Shown: positions 8,103-20,209, counted from the first letter of the stretch. The stretch is 64,000 nucleotides of DNA from Klebsiella africana (GCF_020526085.1 NZ_CP084874.1:248001-312000); one strand, 5' to 3'. A program made the numbers and translations. Notes: generated by a model not told the origin, from the letters alone.

Positions 8103-11100
8103 GTTTACTCACGCTGTCCCTCGGCGTTGCGCTGTTGCCGTTAGCGCAGGCAGCGACGACGCCTGCCCAGGAGCATCTGCTGGAGCAGGTGCGCCTCGGC
8201 GAGGCCAGCAATCGTGAAGACCTGGTGCGCCAGTCGCTGTACCGTCTGGAGCTGATTGATCCCAACAACCCGGACCTGATTGCCGCGCGGATGCGCTATC
8301 TGCTGCGTCAGGGGGATGCCGCCGGGGCGCAAAAAGAGCTGGAACGACTGACGAAGCTGGCGCCGGACTCCCCGGAGCTGAAGGCGTCGCGTAATGAGAT
8401 GAAAAGCAACACCGGCGAAGGCCGCCAGGCGCTGCAGCAGGCGCGACTGCTGGGCGTGGCCGGGAAGGTCGATGAAGCCATCGCCGCCTATGAAAAACTG
8501 TACGGCGGTGTACCGGATGACGTTGACGTCGCCATTGAATACTGGACGCTGGTGGCGCGCCTGCCGGCCCGCCATAGCGAAGGCGTCAGCCAGCTGAAAA
8601 AACTGAACGCCAGCGCGCCGGGCAACGTCAGCCTGCTGACTTCGCTGGCGAAGCAGATGTTCGCCGATAACAAACCGCAGGAGGGGTTCGCCTATCTGGC
8701 GGAAATGGCCCGCTCAGCCTCAGGACGCGGCATCGCCGCCGATATGTGGTTCAGTGAGGTGAAAAGCATGCCGGTGAGCAAGGCCAGCGTGCAGGCGTTG
8801 CAGCAATTTCTTCTGCAGTTTCCCACCGGCTCGGTGGCGGCGAACGCCCGCGTTCTGCTCGACCAACAGCAGGCGCAGCTGCAGGATCCGGCTTTTCGCG
8901 CCCGCTCGGAAGGGCTGGCGGCGGTCAAGTCGGGGAATACCTCGCAGGCGGTCGCGGATCTGCAGAAAGCCGTTCAGGCCGACAGCCGCGACAGCGATGC
9001 GGTGGGCGCCCTCGGCCAGGCCTATTCCCAACGTGGCGACCGCGCGCGGGCAGTGGCGCAGCTCAGTAAAGCGATTGCCATGGACCCCGACAGTCCGAAC
9101 CGCGGCAAATGGGACAGCCTGCTGCAAACTAACCGCTACTGGCTGCTGATCAAGCAGGGGGATAACGCCCTGAAGGCCGGCCAGCTTTCGCAGGCGCAGA
9201 ACTATTATGCCCAGGCGCAGCGGGTCGATCGCACCGACAGCTATGCTGTGCTGGGGCTGGGGGACGTCGCGGCGGCGCGCAAAGAGGCCGCGGCGGCGGA
9301 GCGCTATTACCAGCAGGCGTTGCGCCTGGATCGCGGCAATAACCTGGCGGTGCGTGGCCTGGCCAACCTCTATCGCGCCGAATCGCCGGAGAAAGCCAGC
9401 GCCTGGATCGCCGGCCTTCCTCCCGCTCAGCGGCGGAGCATCGATGATATCGAGCGCAGCCTGACTAACGACCGGCTGGAGAAACAGGCGCAGGCTCTGG
9501 AGAGCCAGGGCAACTGGGCGCAGGCGGCGGAAGTTCAGCGTCGGCGCCTGGCGCTGGATCCGGACAGCGTCTGGATAACCTACCGTCTGGCGCGGGATCT
9601 GGTCAGCGCCGGTGAACGGCAGGAGGCCGACGCGCTGATGCGGGCGATGGTCAACCGCCAGCCGCAGGACGCCGAACGGGTCTACGCCTCGGGACTCTAC
9701 CTGTCGGGGAACGACCAGGACGATCTGGCCCTGGCGCAAATTGCCGCCCTGCCGCGCAGCGCGTGGACGGATAACATTCGTGAACTGGAGGCGCGGCTGC
9801 AAAGCGACCGGGTGCTGCGCCAGGCCAACCAGCTGCGCGACAGCGGTGACGAAGCCCAGGCGATCGCCCTCATCAAACAGCAGCCGTCCTCGGTGCGCTA
9901 TGACCTGACGTTGGCCGACTGGGCACAGCAGCGCGGCGACAGCCAGACAGCGATTGCCGACTATCAGCGGGTGCTGCGTCAGGAGGCCGATAACGGCGAT
10001 GCGCGCCTCGGCCTTGCGGAAGTCTATTTGGCGGAGGGCGATAAACCGGCCGCCCGGGCGCAGGTCATGCAGCTGAAAGGCGCAGAGACCGAATCCATGA
10101 ATATGCAGCGGCGGGTTGCGCTGGCGCGAGCTGGCCTTGGCGATACCGTCGACGCTCAACACATTTTTAACCAGATTGTGCCGCAGGCGAAGGCGCAGCC
10201 GCCCTCCATGGAGAGCGCGCTGGTGCTGCGCGACGCCGCGCGCTTTGCCACCCAGAGCGGGGCGCCGCAGCAGGCGCTGACGCACTACCGGGAAGCGATG
10301 GTGGCCTCCGGCATCACCCCTGTGCAGCCGCAGGATAACGATACTTTTACGCGGCTGACGCGTAACGACAGCCATGATGACTGGCTGAAGCGTGGGATCC
10401 GCAGCGATGCCGCCGACCTTTATCGCCAGCAGGATTTGAACGTCACCCTGGAACATGACTTCTGGGGTTCCAGCGGCACCGGCGGCTATTCCGACCTGAA
10501 GGCGCATACCACCATGCTGCAGGTGGATGCCCCGCTGGCGGATGGCCGGATGTTCTTCCGTACCGACCTGGTCAATATGGATGCCGGCAGCTTCTCTACC
10601 CACAGCGACGGGAGCTACTCGCCCAGCTGGGGTACCTGCGGGGAGATCGCCTGCACCAGCGGCAGTAAAAACCAGACCGACAGCGGGGCCAGCGTGGCGG
10701 TCGGCTGGAAGAATGATACCTGGAGCGGCGATATCGGCACCACGCCGATGGGCTTCAATGTCGTCGATGTCGTAGGCGGCCTGAGCTACAGCAGCGACGT
10801 CGGGCCGGTAGGGTACACGGTCAACGTCCACCGGCGGCCCATCTCCAGCTCACTGCTCTCCTTTGGTGGACAGAAAGACAGTGACAGCCATACCGGCACC
10901 ACCTGGGGCGGCGTCCGCGCCGACGGCGGCGGCCTGAGCCTCAGCTATGACCGGGGCGAAGCGCACGGCATCTGGTCCTCGCTAGGAGCCGACTCGCTGA
11001 CTGGTAAAAATGTGGCGGATAACTGGCGCGTACGCTGGATGACCGGCTACTACTACAAGGTGATTAACGAAAATAATCGTCGCGTCACCGTCGGCCTCAA

Positions 11101-11563
11101 CAATATGATCTGGCACTACGACAAAGATCTCAGCGGCTATACTCTCGGCCAGGGCGGCTATTACAGCCCGCAGGAGTATCTCTCGTTCGCCGTGCCGGTG
11201 ACCTGGCGTCAGCGTACCGAGAACTGGTCCTGGGAACTCGGCGGGTCGGTGTCATGGTCTCATTCGCGCACCCAGACGCAAGCCCGCTACCCGCTGCTGA
11301 ACCTGATCCCGTCCGACTACCGCCAGCGCGCCAGCGAACTGACGGAGCAGGGCAGTAGCAGCCAGGGATTTGGTTACACCGCCAGAGCGCTGGTGGAGCG
11401 GCGAGTGACCAGTAACTGGTTCGTTGGCGCCGCGGTCGATATTCAGCAGGCGAAGGATTACACCCCGAGCCATGCGCTGCTTTACGTCCGCTACTCGGCG
11501 GCCGGCTGGCAGGGGGATCTGGATATGCCGCCCCAGCCGCTGGTACCCTACGCCGACTGGTAG
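8084..11563 (+). CDS. bcsC: Cellulose export outer-membrane protein BcsC
   Basis: BcsC forms the periplasmic TPR scaffold and outer-membrane beta-barrel through which cellulose leaves the cell. The ATG at 8084 lies inside the end of bcsZ and gives 1159 residues (E. coli 1157) with a signal peptide [20 protein letters not shown] ending AQA. An upstream in-frame extension to 8021 lacks a signal sequence. Residues of about 40-780 are alpha-helical TPR repeats rich in Ala/Gln/Leu, and the last 330 or so are Gly/Tyr/Trp-rich beta-strands ending VPYADW, typical of an OM barrel. A long antisense frame over the gene is a codon-bias shadow. Confidence 0.96.
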   Translation: MRKLSLSLLTLSLGVALLPLAQAATTPAQEHLLEQVRLGEASNREDLVRQSLYRLELIDPNNPDLIAARMRYLLRQGDAAGAQKELERLTKLAPDSPELKASRNEMKSNTGEGRQALQQARLLGVAGKVDEAIAAYEKLYGGVPDDVDVAIEYWTLVARLPARHSEGVSQLKKLNASAPGNVSLLTSLAKQMFADNKPQEGFAYLAEMARSASGRGIAADMWFSEVKSMPVSKASVQALQQFLLQFPTGSVAANARVLLDQQQAQLQDPAFRARSEGLAAVKSGNTSQAVADLQKAVQADSRDSDAVGALGQAYSQRGDRARAVAQLSKAIAMDPDSPNRGKWDSLLQTNRYWLLIKQGDNALKAGQLSQAQNYYAQAQRVDRTDSYAVLGLGDVAAARKEAAAAERYYQQALRLDRGNNLAVRGLANLYRAESPEKASAWIAGLPPAQRRSIDDIERSLTNDRLEKQAQALESQGNWAQAAEVQRRRLALDPDSVWITYRLARDLVSAGERQEADALMRAMVNRQPQDAERVYASGLYLSGNDQDDLALAQIAALPRSAWTDNIRELEARLQSDRVLRQANQLRDSGDEAQAIALIKQQPSSVRYDLTLADWAQQRGDSQTAIADYQRVLRQEADNGDARLGLAEVYLAEGDKPAARAQVMQLKGAETESMNMQRRVALARAGLGDTVDAQHIFNQIVPQAKAQPPSMESALVLRDAARFATQSGAPQQALTHYREAMVASGITPVQPQDNDTFTRLTRNDSHDDWLKRGIRSDAADLYRQQDLNVTLEHDFWGSSGTGGYSDLKAHTTMLQVDAPLADGRMFFRTDLVNMDAGSFSTHSDGSYSPSWGTCGEIACTSGSKNQTDSGASVAVGWKNDTWSGDIGTTPMGFNVVDVVGGLSYSSDVGPVGYTVNVHRRPISSSLLSFGGQKDSDSHTGTTWGGVRADGGGLSLSYDRGEAHGIWSSLGADSLTGKNVADNWRVRWMTGYYYKVINENNRRVTVGLNNMIWHYDKDLSGYTLGQGGYYSPQEYLSFAVPVTWRQRTENWSWELGGSVSWSHSRTQTQARYPLLNLIPSDYRQRASELTEQGSSSQGFGYTARALVERRVTSNWFVGAAVDIQQAKDYTPSHALLYVRYSAAGWQGDLDMPPQPLVPYADW

Positions 11564-11733
11564 CAGAATAGGCTGAATTACGTCACAGAGCGCCACTCCA
11601 CGACGCGCTTCGCGTATACTCGTGAGGCGTTGCCCACCGTTGGCTGCCGGGGCGATTTTCCCGGCGTCCGCGCCACCGTGCGGAAATATCCCGTCACTTC
11701 ATCCCTCGCGGGCGTGGGCGAAGGATTTAAGTA

Positions 11734-11739
11734 TATAAT
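11734..11739 (+). promoter_or_regulatory. Probable -10 element for pdeK
   Basis: A perfect TATAAT sits 67 bases before the pdeK TTG start within the 243-base gap after bcsC. No strong -35 is seen at the expected spacing. The rest of the gap (11564-11720) contains a GC-rich stretch with no other feature I can name. A separate pdeK promoter, independent of the bcs operon, is inferred. Confidence 0.45.
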
Positions 11740-11806
11740 CAGCCTGAAACAACCGGGATTGAAGGATTGATACCGGGTATGCATTCAGTCTTAGTGGAGA
11801 ACACCG

Positions 11807-13813
11807 TTGCGCGTCAGCCGTTCACTTACAATCAAACAGATGGCGATGGTCGCGAGCGTGTCCATGGCCTTTGTATTGGTTTTTTGCACTATTTTGCTGT
11901 TCCACTTTGTGCAACAGAGTCGTTTTACCACGGCCACGCAGTTAGAAAGTATCGCGCGATCCGTTCGCGAACCGCTGTCCGCGGCTATTCTGAAAGCCGA
12001 TATTCCGGAAGCGGAAGCCATTTTAAGCCGTATCCAGCCTGCTGGCATCGTCAGCCGGGCGGATGTGGTATTGCCGAACCAGTTCCAGGCGCTGCGGATG
12101 CGGTTTATCCCCGAGCGACCGGTGCCGGTGACCGTCACCCGGCTGTTTGAGCTGCCGGTGCAGATTTCGCTGCCTATTTATTCGCTGGAGCGGCCGGCCA
12201 ACCCGCAGCCGCTGGCCTACCTGGTGCTGCAGGCCGACTCTTATCGCATGTATAAGTTTGTGATGAGCGCCCTTGCAACATTAGTGACCGCTTACTTACT
12301 TTTGGTGCTGATGCTGACGGTGGCGCTCACCTGGTGCATCAACCGGCTGATGGTTCGCCCGTTGCGTCGTATCGCTCGTGAACTGAACGATCTTTCCCAG
12401 CAGGATCGTCTCGGCCATCAGCTGACCCTCCCGCGCCTGCACCATGACGACGAGATCGGTATGCTGGTGCGTAGCTATAACCGCAACCAGCAGAGCCTGG
12501 TGCGCCAGCATGATGAGCTGTCTATCCAGTCGACCCGCTTCCCGGTCTCCGAGCTGCCGAATAAAGCCTTTTTGCTGGCGATGCTGGAGCAGACCGTGGC
12601 CCGCCCGCAGGGCGCCGCGCTGATCGTCGTCGCCTGCGAAACCCTCCAGGATGCCGCCGGGGTGCTCAAGGAGAGTCAGCGCGAAATGCTGCTCCTGACG
12701 CTGGTGGAGAAGCTGCGGGCCGCCATTCCGCCGCAAATGGTGCTGGCTCAGGTGAGCGGGTATGACTTCGCGATCCTCGCCGATGGGCTCGCCGAACCTT
12801 GGCAGGCGGTAACGTTAAGTAAGCAAGTGCTCACTATTATTAATGAACGTTTACCGCTGCATGGTCTGCAGTTGCGGCCCTACGCCAGCGTCGGGATCGC
12901 CATGTTCCACGCCGGGCTCAGCGCCGAGCAGTTTTACCGGCGCGCGGTGTCGGCCGCCGTCACCGCACGACGTAAAGGCAAAAACCAGATCGAGTTCTTC
13001 GATCCCGAGCAGATGGAAAAGGCTCAGCGTCGCCTGATGGAAGAGCATGACATTATGACCGCCCTCGACAACCAGCAGTTCGCTATCTGGCTGCAGCCGC
13101 AGGTGGCCTGCGCCAGCGGCGAGATCTGCGGTGCCGAAGTGCTACTGCGCCAGCGGCAGGCGGATGGCAGCTGGTCGCTACCGCCGGCGCTGATTGAGCG
13201 TATTGAATCCTGCGGGCTGATTATCCCGGTCGGTTACTGGGTGATGGAAGAGGCCTGCCGCCAGCTGGCAGCCTGGCAAAGCCAGGGGATTATGCTGCCG
13301 CTGTCGGTCAATGTTTCGCTGCTTCAGCTGCTGGAGCATGATCGTGGCGAGGAGATGCTGAAGCTGATCGCTCGCTACCGCATCGCGCCTGGCACCCTCA
13401 TCCTTGAGGTGACGGAGAGCTGCCGGATGGACGATCCGCAGGACGTGATGTCCCGGTTGCGCCCGCTGCGCGAGGCCGGGGTGCAGATTGCGCTGGATGA
13501 TTTTGGCATGGGTTATGCCGGGTTGCACCAGCTGCAGCAGATGAAGGCCCTGCCGGTGGATATCCTGAAAATTGATAAGGTATTCATCGATATGCTGCCG
13601 GAGGATGTCAGCATGGTGCCGGCGATGATCCAGCTCGCGCGCGGCCTGTCGCTACGTATCGTGGCGGAAGGGGTGGAGAACGAGGCCCAGTACCGCTGGT
13701 TGCAAACCGCCGGCGTCGAGGTGCTCCAGGGCCACCTGTTCGGTTGCGCTTTACCGCAGGAGGCATTCAGCGTTCGCTATCTCTCCCCGGTCCGGGAGGA
13801 TGCAAATTTGTAA
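11807..13813 (+). CDS. pdeK: Cyclic-di-GMP phosphodiesterase PdeK / HmsP (YhjK)
   Basis: This 668-residue inner-membrane protein degrades c-di-GMP and lies directly downstream of the cellulose operon. Two transmembrane segments (about 13-35 and 150-175) bracket a periplasmic region and are followed by a HAMP-like linker. The GGDEF domain is degenerate (SGYDFAIL where GGDEF is expected). The EAL domain keeps EVLLR for the EAL motif, [25 protein letters not shown] and AEGVE, so phosphodiesterase activity is plausible. The start is TTG at 11807 with GGAG upstream, and the N-terminus [16 protein letters not shown] matches E. coli YhjK. HmsP is the Yersinia homologue name. Confidence 0.94.
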   Translation: MRVSRSLTIKQMAMVASVSMAFVLVFCTILLFHFVQQSRFTTATQLESIARSVREPLSAAILKADIPEAEAILSRIQPAGIVSRADVVLPNQFQALRMRFIPERPVPVTVTRLFELPVQISLPIYSLERPANPQPLAYLVLQADSYRMYKFVMSALATLVTAYLLLVLMLTVALTWCINRLMVRPLRRIARELNDLSQQDRLGHQLTLPRLHHDDEIGMLVRSYNRNQQSLVRQHDELSIQSTRFPVSELPNKAFLLAMLEQTVARPQGAALIVVACETLQDAAGVLKESQREMLLLTLVEKLRAAIPPQMVLAQVSGYDFAILADGLAEPWQAVTLSKQVLTIINERLPLHGLQLRPYASVGIAMFHAGLSAEQFYRRAVSAAVTARRKGKNQIEFFDPEQMEKAQRRLMEEHDIMTALDNQQFAIWLQPQVACASGEICGAEVLLRQRQADGSWSLPPALIERIESCGLIIPVGYWVMEEACRQLAAWQSQGIMLPLSVNVSLLQLLEHDRGEEMLKLIARYRIAPGTLILEVTESCRMDDPQDVMSRLRPLREAGVQIALDDFGMGYAGLHQLQQMKALPVDILKIDKVFIDMLPEDVSMVPAMIQLARGLSLRIVAEGVENEAQYRWLQTAGVEVLQGHLFGCALPQEAFSVRYLSPVREDANL

Positions 13814-13821
13814 ATATTTTG

Positions 13822-13850
13822 TTGACTTGTGCGAGTCAGCTCAAAGATTT
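13822..13850 (+). promoter_or_regulatory. Possible CRP site and promoter region of dctA
   Basis: TTGACT (13822-13827) overlaps TGTGCGAGTCAGCTCA (13828-13843), a partial match to the CRP consensus TGTGA-N6-TCACA. dctA is catabolite-controlled in E. coli, which makes a CRP site plausible. The downstream leader also holds a 7-bp stem, CCACAGA (starting near 13917) with TCTGTGG. Binding and start site are inferred. Confidence 0.35.
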
Positions 13851-13879
13851 TAACAATTGCGTTGCACTTTCGGCGTTAG

Positions 13880-15256
<1,377 letters not shown>

Positions 15257-15269
15257 ATCCTCCTCTTAG

Positions 15270-15340
15270 GCCCGTACTCCCTTGCTGGAGCACGGGCTCC
15301 TGCGCATAATTAGAGGTCATTCCCGCCCGGCGGGAATGAC
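15270..15340 (+). terminator. Two hairpins between dctA and yhjJ
   Basis: GCCCGT (15270-15275) pairs with ACGGGC (15292-15297). A second perfect 10-bp inverted repeat, GTCATTCCCG / CGGGAATGAC (15316-15325 and 15331-15340), has a 5-base loop. Neither is followed by a clear U-tract, so they could terminate dctA inefficiently or act as 3' stabilisers. The second may be a REP-like repeat. Confidence 0.45.
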
Positions 15341-15475
15341 ACGAAATGATTATTTTACGTTGTCATGCGACATTTTCGTCTCCGTGTGGTCTAACCGACG
15401 TATTTCACTCTCACTTTTTTCGGCAGCCCGTCAGTGGGGTGCTGTTGTAACCAGGAATGTTCATCAGGGGTTCAC

Positions 15476-16978
15476 ATGCAGGGCACAACAATTAAACTCT
15501 TAACGGGCGGTTTGCTGATGGTAGCGGCGGCCGGTTATGTGCAGGCAGAAGCGCTCCAGCCTGATCCGGCCTGGCAACAAGGGACCTTAGCGAATGGTTT
15601 GTCGTGGCAGGTATTGGCCACGCCGCAACGTCCCAGCGACCGTATCGAAGTCCGTCTGTCCGTCAATATTGGCTCGCTGAGCGAAAGCACTCAGCAGAGT
15701 GGTTTCAGCCGCTTTATTCCCCGCCTGGCGTTGACGCAAAGCGGCAGCCTGCCGACGATGCAGGCGCGCTCTTTATGGCAGCAGAGTATTGACCCGAAGC
15801 GTCCTCTGCCGCCGGCCATCGTCTCCTACGATTACACGATGTTTAATCTCAGCCTGCCCAATAACCGCAACGATCTGCTGAAAGAGGCGCTGAGCTGGCT
15901 GGCCGACGCCAGCGGTAAACTGACCATTACGCCTGAATCGATCAACCATGCGCTGCAGGGCAGCGACATGGTGGCGACCTGGCCGCTGGATACCAAAGAG
16001 GGCTGGTGGCGCTATCGCCTGAAAGGGTCAACCATGCTAGGCCATGACCCCGCCGCGCCGCTGAAACAGCCGATCGACGTGGCGCAGCTGAAAGACTTTT
16101 ATCAAAAATGGTATACCCCCGACGCCATGACGCTGATCGTAGTGGGGAACGTCGACAGCCGCAGCGTTGCCGAGCAAATCAATAAGACCTTCGGCGATCT
16201 GAAGGGCAAGCGGGAAACCCCCGCGGCGGTGCCGACCTTATCGCCACTGCCTACCGTGCCGGTCAGCATCATGACCAATGCAGTGCGTCAGGACAAACTG
16301 TCCATCATGTGGGATGCGCCCTGGCAGCCGATCCGCGACTCCGCGGCGCTGCAGCGCTACTGGCGTGACGATCTCGCCCGCGAAGCGCTGTTCTGGCACG
16401 TGCAGCAGAGCCTGAGCAAAAATAACGTGAAGGATATTGGCCTGGGCTTTGACTGCCGGGTGCTCTATCAGCGCGCGCAGTGCGCCATTAACATCGAATC
16501 GCCGGGCGAGCGTCTGAATAACAACCTGAGCGTGGTTTCGCGCGAGCTGGCAAAAGTGCGGGATAACGGCCTGCCGCAGGAAGAGTTTGACGCGCTTATC
16601 GCTCAGAAAAGCCTTGAGCTGCAGAAGCTGTTTGCCACCTATGCGCGCACTGACACCGACATTCTGATGAGCCAGCGCATGCGCTCCCTGCAAAATCAGG
16701 TGGTGGATATCGCGCCGGAGCAGTACCAGAAGCTGCGTCAGGAGTTCCTTAACTCCCTGACGGTGGACATGCTGAACCAGTACCTGCGCCAGCAGCTCTC
16801 GCAGGACATGGCGCTGGTGCTGCAGCAGCCGAAAGGCGAACCGGAATACAATATGAAGGAGCTGCAGGCCACGTGGGAAAAACTGATGGCGCCAAATCCG
16901 GCGGCGACGACGACCGGCGGCAGCGCCGATACGGTTGACGCCCACAGCGAGGCCAGCGACATCCCGCCGGGGCAGTAA
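15476..16978 (+). CDS. yhjJ: M16-family peptidase-like protein YhjJ (zinc motif lost)
   Basis: The ATG at 15476 gives 500 residues with a signal peptide (MQGTTIKLLTGGLLMVAAAG...VQAEA), so the protein is probably periplasmic. The fold is the M16 (pitrilysin/insulinase) family: NGLSWQVLATP, SVNIGSLSE, FYQKWYTPDAMTLIVVGNVD and a second M16 domain are recognisable. Where active members have HxxEH, this protein has GFSRFIPRLAL, so the metal-binding triad is absent and catalysis is unlikely. The C-terminus is Ala/Thr/Asp-rich. E. coli YhjJ (498 residues) is the syntenic counterpart; its role is not established. Confidence 0.9.
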   Translation: MQGTTIKLLTGGLLMVAAAGYVQAEALQPDPAWQQGTLANGLSWQVLATPQRPSDRIEVRLSVNIGSLSESTQQSGFSRFIPRLALTQSGSLPTMQARSLWQQSIDPKRPLPPAIVSYDYTMFNLSLPNNRNDLLKEALSWLADASGKLTITPESINHALQGSDMVATWPLDTKEGWWRYRLKGSTMLGHDPAAPLKQPIDVAQLKDFYQKWYTPDAMTLIVVGNVDSRSVAEQINKTFGDLKGKRETPAAVPTLSPLPTVPVSIMTNAVRQDKLSIMWDAPWQPIRDSAALQRYWRDDLAREALFWHVQQSLSKNNVKDIGLGFDCRVLYQRAQCAINIESPGERLNNNLSVVSRELAKVRDNGLPQEEFDALIAQKSLELQKLFATYARTDTDILMSQRMRSLQNQVVDIAPEQYQKLRQEFLNSLTVDMLNQYLRQQLSQDMALVLQQPKGEPEYNMKELQATWEKLMAPNPAATTTGGSADTVDAHSEASDIPPGQ

Positions 16979-16987
16979 CTGAACGAC

Positions 16988-17017
16988 CTCTCCGGCACGC
17001 CAGCGGCGGCCGGAGAG
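16988..17017. terminator. Hairpin between convergent yhjJ and kdgK
   Basis: CTCTCCGGC (16988-16996) and GCCGGAGAG (17009-17017) form a perfect 9-bp stem with a 12-base loop between the two convergent genes. There is no U-tract on either strand, so this is terminator-like rather than a textbook intrinsic terminator. Confidence 0.5.
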
Positions 17018-17033
17018 CGCTTCCTGCGGAGAA

Positions 17034-17963
17034 TTACTGCGGCATCGCTTCCCGCGGGATGATCGCCCCGCGATACTGGATCACCGTGCTGGCGGTCAGA
17101 TGCCCGCGTCTGGCGGCGGATTCAGCATCACCGCCGGTCAGGCGCACGGCCAGGTAGCCAGCGCTGAAGGAATCTCCGGCGGCGGTGGTATCCACCACCT
17201 TCTCTTTGGCCAGCCTGACGGCCGGCACTTCCCGCAGCGGCTGCCCGCTAACAGACACCAGGCAGGCATCCGCGCCACGCTTCACCACCACCTCTTCCAC
17301 GCCGGCGGCGTGGGTGCGGGCGATCACCTCAGCAACCGGTTTTTCTCCCCACAGCGCGTCTTCATCATCGAGGGTCAGAAACGCGATATCGGTGCAAGCG
17401 AGCATCTCCTGATAGACCTGCTGCGTCTCCGCCTGGCTGGCCCACAGGCGCGGGCGATAGTTGTTGTCGAAGATCACCTTGCCGCCGTTGGCGCGGCACT
17501 CACGCAGCAGCGTGAACAGCTTGTCGCGGCTGTCTGGGCTGAGAATGGCGAGACTGATGCCGCTCAGATAGAGATAGTCGAAAGTGGCCAACTCTTCGCA
17601 AATCGCCGCTGCGCGATCGCTCTCCAGCCAGAACTTTGCCGCCGCCTCGTTGCGCCAGTAGTAGAAGGTGCGCTCGCCGGTGTCATCGGTTTCAATGTAA
17701 TACAGCCCCGGCAGGCGGTCGGCCATCCGCTGGATAAGAGCGGTGTTGACGTTTTCCTGCTGCCAGCTGTCGAGCATTTGCTGGCTGAACGCATCGGTTC
17801 CCAGGGCGGTGACGTAGTGGACGCTCAATGCGCTGGCATTGGTCTGCCGCGCGATATAGACCGAGGTGTTTAAGGTATCGCCGCCAAAGCCGCGGTTAAC
17901 GGCCCCGTTCTTCTCTGACAGCTCAATCATGCATTCGCCAATAACGGCAATTTTTTTAGACAT
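17034..17963 (-). CDS. kdgK: 2-dehydro-3-deoxygluconokinase KdgK
   Basis: KdgK phosphorylates 2-keto-3-deoxygluconate to KDPG in hexuronate/pectin catabolism, feeding the Entner-Doudoroff aldolase. The ATG at 17961-17963 starts MSKKIAVIGECMIELSEKNG and gives 309 residues, the E. coli length; the 21-residue upstream extension is not expected. PfkB-family features are present, including the N-terminal GGDTLNTSVYIARQ substrate loop and the C-terminal DTTAAGDSFSAGYL signature with the catalytic aspartate. A KdgR-type box lies 68 bases upstream, so induction by KDG is inferred. Confidence 0.96.
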   Translation of the reverse strand: MSKKIAVIGECMIELSEKNGAVNRGFGGDTLNTSVYIARQTNASALSVHYVTALGTDAFSQQMLDSWQQENVNTALIQRMADRLPGLYYIETDDTGERTFYYWRNEAAAKFWLESDRAAAICEELATFDYLYLSGISLAILSPDSRDKLFTLLRECRANGGKVIFDNNYRPRLWASQAETQQVYQEMLACTDIAFLTLDDEDALWGEKPVAEVIARTHAAGVEEVVVKRGADACLVSVSGQPLREVPAVRLAKEKVVDTTAAGDSFSAGYLAVRLTGGDAESAARRGHLTASTVIQYRGAIIPREAMPQ

Positions 17964-18030
17964 AGCCAGAACCTGCAATGGAATCGATTTAAGCGCTAGT
18001 GTGCGCTGCGCTGTTTTGCTGGTCAATCAT

Positions 18031-18050
18031 ATTAAAACATCGTTCCATTA
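18031..18050. promoter_or_regulatory. KdgR-type operator upstream of kdgK
   Basis: ATTAAAACATCGTTCCATTA matches the pectin-regulator KdgR consensus AATRAAAYRNYRTTTYATTT at about 17 of 20 positions. It lies between kdgK and yhjG and upstream of kdgK, a known KdgR-regulon gene in enterobacteria. The site is seen in sequence; binding is inferred. Confidence 0.65.
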
Positions 18051-18157
18051 TTTTTTTGACCTGACGCGCGTAATGTGACGAAAAGCGCATTTCCAGGAGA
18101 AACGCTGCTTTTTGACTATATTCAGGACTGACGTGATGCAAAAGGAGCGCACTAGGG

Positions 18158-20209
18158 ATGAGCAGAACCCGTAAAACGTTGGTGATCATCGCAGGAACGA
18201 TACTGTTGCTGATCGTTCTTTTCTTTATCGTGCTGGCCACCTTTGACTGGAACCGGTTGAAGCCGACGATCAATCAGAAAGTCTCCGCCGAACTTAACCG
18301 CCCGTTCGCCATCCGCGGCGATCTCGGCGTAGTCTGGGAGCGGCAGCCGGAAGAACGCGGCTGGCGCAGCTGGATCCCGTGGCCGCACGTGCACGCGGAA
18401 GATATCGTGTTGGGCAACCCGCCGGCCATTCCCCAGGTGACTATGATCCACCTGCCGCGGGTGGAGGCGACGCTTGCCCCGCTGGCGCTGCTGAGCAAAA
18501 CGGTGTACCTGCCATGGATCAAGCTGGAACAGCCCGACGTGCGGCTGATCCGCCTGGCGGAAGATAACAATAACTGGACCTTTCAGCTGGCTGGCGATCA
18601 GCGTACGTCGGGCGACAGCACCCCCTCCAGCTGGTCCTTTCGCCTCGATAATATTCTCTTTGACCGCGGGACTATCGCCATTGACGACAAGATCACCCGC
18701 AGCGATATCACCATCCTCGTCGATCCCCTCGGCAAACCGCTGCCGTTCAGCGAAGTGACCGGCACGAAGGATCGGCATAGCGCGGCAAAACCAGGCGACT
18801 ACGTCTTTGGCCTGTCGCTGAAGGGCCGCTACAAGGACCAGCCGGTCACCGGCGACGGTAAAATCGGCGGCATGCTGGCCCTGCGTAGCGCAAGCACGCC
18901 TTTCCCATTGCAGGGCGACTTTCATTCCGGCAACACCCGGGTGGCGTTCAGCGGCACGGTCAGCGACCCGCTCAACGTCGGCGGCATTGACCTGCGGCTA
19001 AAATTCGCCGGCGACTCGCTGCGCGATCTCTACGACCTGACCGGCGTGCTGCTGCCGGAGACGCCATCGTTTTCTACCGACGGCCGCCTGCGCGCCGACT
19101 TTACGCAGAAAAAACGCATGCGCTTCGACTATCAGGATTTTAATGGTCGGATCGGCGATAGCGACATCCATGGCTCCCTGACATACACCACCGGCAAACC
19201 GCGGCCGAAACTCAGCGGCGATATGGAGTCGAAGCAGCTGCGGCTGGCGGACCTCGGGCCGTTAATCGGCGTCGACTCCGGCAAAGGGACGAAAAAAAGC
19301 GCTTCGCGTCAGGCGGGCGACCGGCCGCAGCCGGCGGGTAAAGTGTTGCCGGCGGACCGCTTTGAAACCGACAAATGGCAGGTGATGGATGCCGATGTGC
19401 GCTTTAAGGGCCGGAGAATTGAGCACGGCGGTACCCTGCCGATCAGCGATCTGTCGACCCATGTAATTCTGGAGGGTGGCGACCTGCGCCTGCAGCCGGT
19501 GCGCTTTGGCCTGGCCAACGGGTCGATTGCCGGCAGCGTACACTTGCAGGGTGATAAAAAGCCGCTGCAGGGTGAGGCCAATCTGCAGGCGCGACGCCTG
19601 AAGCTGAAGGCGCTGATGCCGAACGTCGAGATGATGCAGAAAACCCTCGGCGAGATGAATGGCGATGTCCAGCTGCGCGGCAGCGGCAACTCGGTGGCGG
19701 CCCTGCTCGGCAACAGCAACGGTAACCTGAAGCTGCTGATGAACGACGGCCTGATCAGTCGCAACCTGATGGAAATCCTCGGTCTTAACGTCGGTAACTA
19801 CCTGATCGGCCAGATTTTTGGCGATGAGGAGGTGCGGGTGAACTGCGCGGCGGCCAATATCGACGTGACCAACGGCGTCGCCCGGCCGCAGATTTTTGCC
19901 TTCGATACGGAAAACGCGCTGATCAATGTGACCGGGACCGCCAGCTTCGCCTCCGAGCAGCTGGACCTGACCATCGATCCGGAAAGCAAAGGCTTCCGGG
20001 TGATCACCCTGCGTTCCCCGCTGTATGTCCGGGGTACCTTTAAATCGCCGCAGGCGGGAGTGAAGGCCGGGCCGCTGATTGTCCGCGGCGCGGTAGCGGC
20101 GGCGCTGGCCACCCTGGTGACCCCAGCTGCCGCGCTGCTGGCGCTGGTCTCCCCGGCGGAGGGCGATAGCAACCAGTGCCGGACCATTTTGTCGCAAATG
20201 AAAAAGTAG
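18158..20209 (+). CDS. yhjG: AsmA-family protein YhjG
   Basis: The 683-residue product has one N-terminal transmembrane segment (TLVIIAGTILLLIVLFFIVLA, residues 7-27) followed by a long periplasmic beta-rich region. AsmA-family features include the N-terminal DWNRLKPTINQKVSAELNRPFAIRG-type start and the C-terminal MEILGLNVGNYLIGQ and NCAAANIDVTNGVARPQ blocks. AsmA-like proteins are bridge-like proteins implicated in phospholipid transport between inner and outer membranes; YhjG itself is a lesser-studied paralogue. In E. coli pdeH (yhjH) lies between kdgK and yhjG; here only 194 bases separate the two genes and no phosphodiesterase gene is present. Confidence 0.92.
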   Translation: MSRTRKTLVIIAGTILLLIVLFFIVLATFDWNRLKPTINQKVSAELNRPFAIRGDLGVVWERQPEERGWRSWIPWPHVHAEDIVLGNPPAIPQVTMIHLPRVEATLAPLALLSKTVYLPWIKLEQPDVRLIRLAEDNNNWTFQLAGDQRTSGDSTPSSWSFRLDNILFDRGTIAIDDKITRSDITILVDPLGKPLPFSEVTGTKDRHSAAKPGDYVFGLSLKGRYKDQPVTGDGKIGGMLALRSASTPFPLQGDFHSGNTRVAFSGTVSDPLNVGGIDLRLKFAGDSLRDLYDLTGVLLPETPSFSTDGRLRADFTQKKRMRFDYQDFNGRIGDSDIHGSLTYTTGKPRPKLSGDMESKQLRLADLGPLIGVDSGKGTKKSASRQAGDRPQPAGKVLPADRFETDKWQVMDADVRFKGRRIEHGGTLPISDLSTHVILEGGDLRLQPVRFGLANGSIAGSVHLQGDKKPLQGEANLQARRLKLKALMPNVEMMQKTLGEMNGDVQLRGSGNSVAALLGNSNGNLKLLMNDGLISRNLMEILGLNVGNYLIGQIFGDEEVRVNCAAANIDVTNGVARPQIFAFDTENALINVTGTASFASEQLDLTIDPESKGFRVITLRSPLYVRGTFKSPQAGVKAGPLIVRGAVAAALATLVTPAAALLALVSPAEGDSNQCRTILSQMKK

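Noticed and set aside
8720..10831. 703-codon open frame antisense to bcsC
   Set aside because: High-GC codon bias leaves the opposite strand open; it has no start context, no recognisable domain and lies fully inside a well-supported gene.
11767..12150. Alternative-frame ORF over the pdeK start
   Set aside because: It overlaps the pdeK N-terminus in another frame, while the TTG-initiated frame matches YhjK residue for residue.
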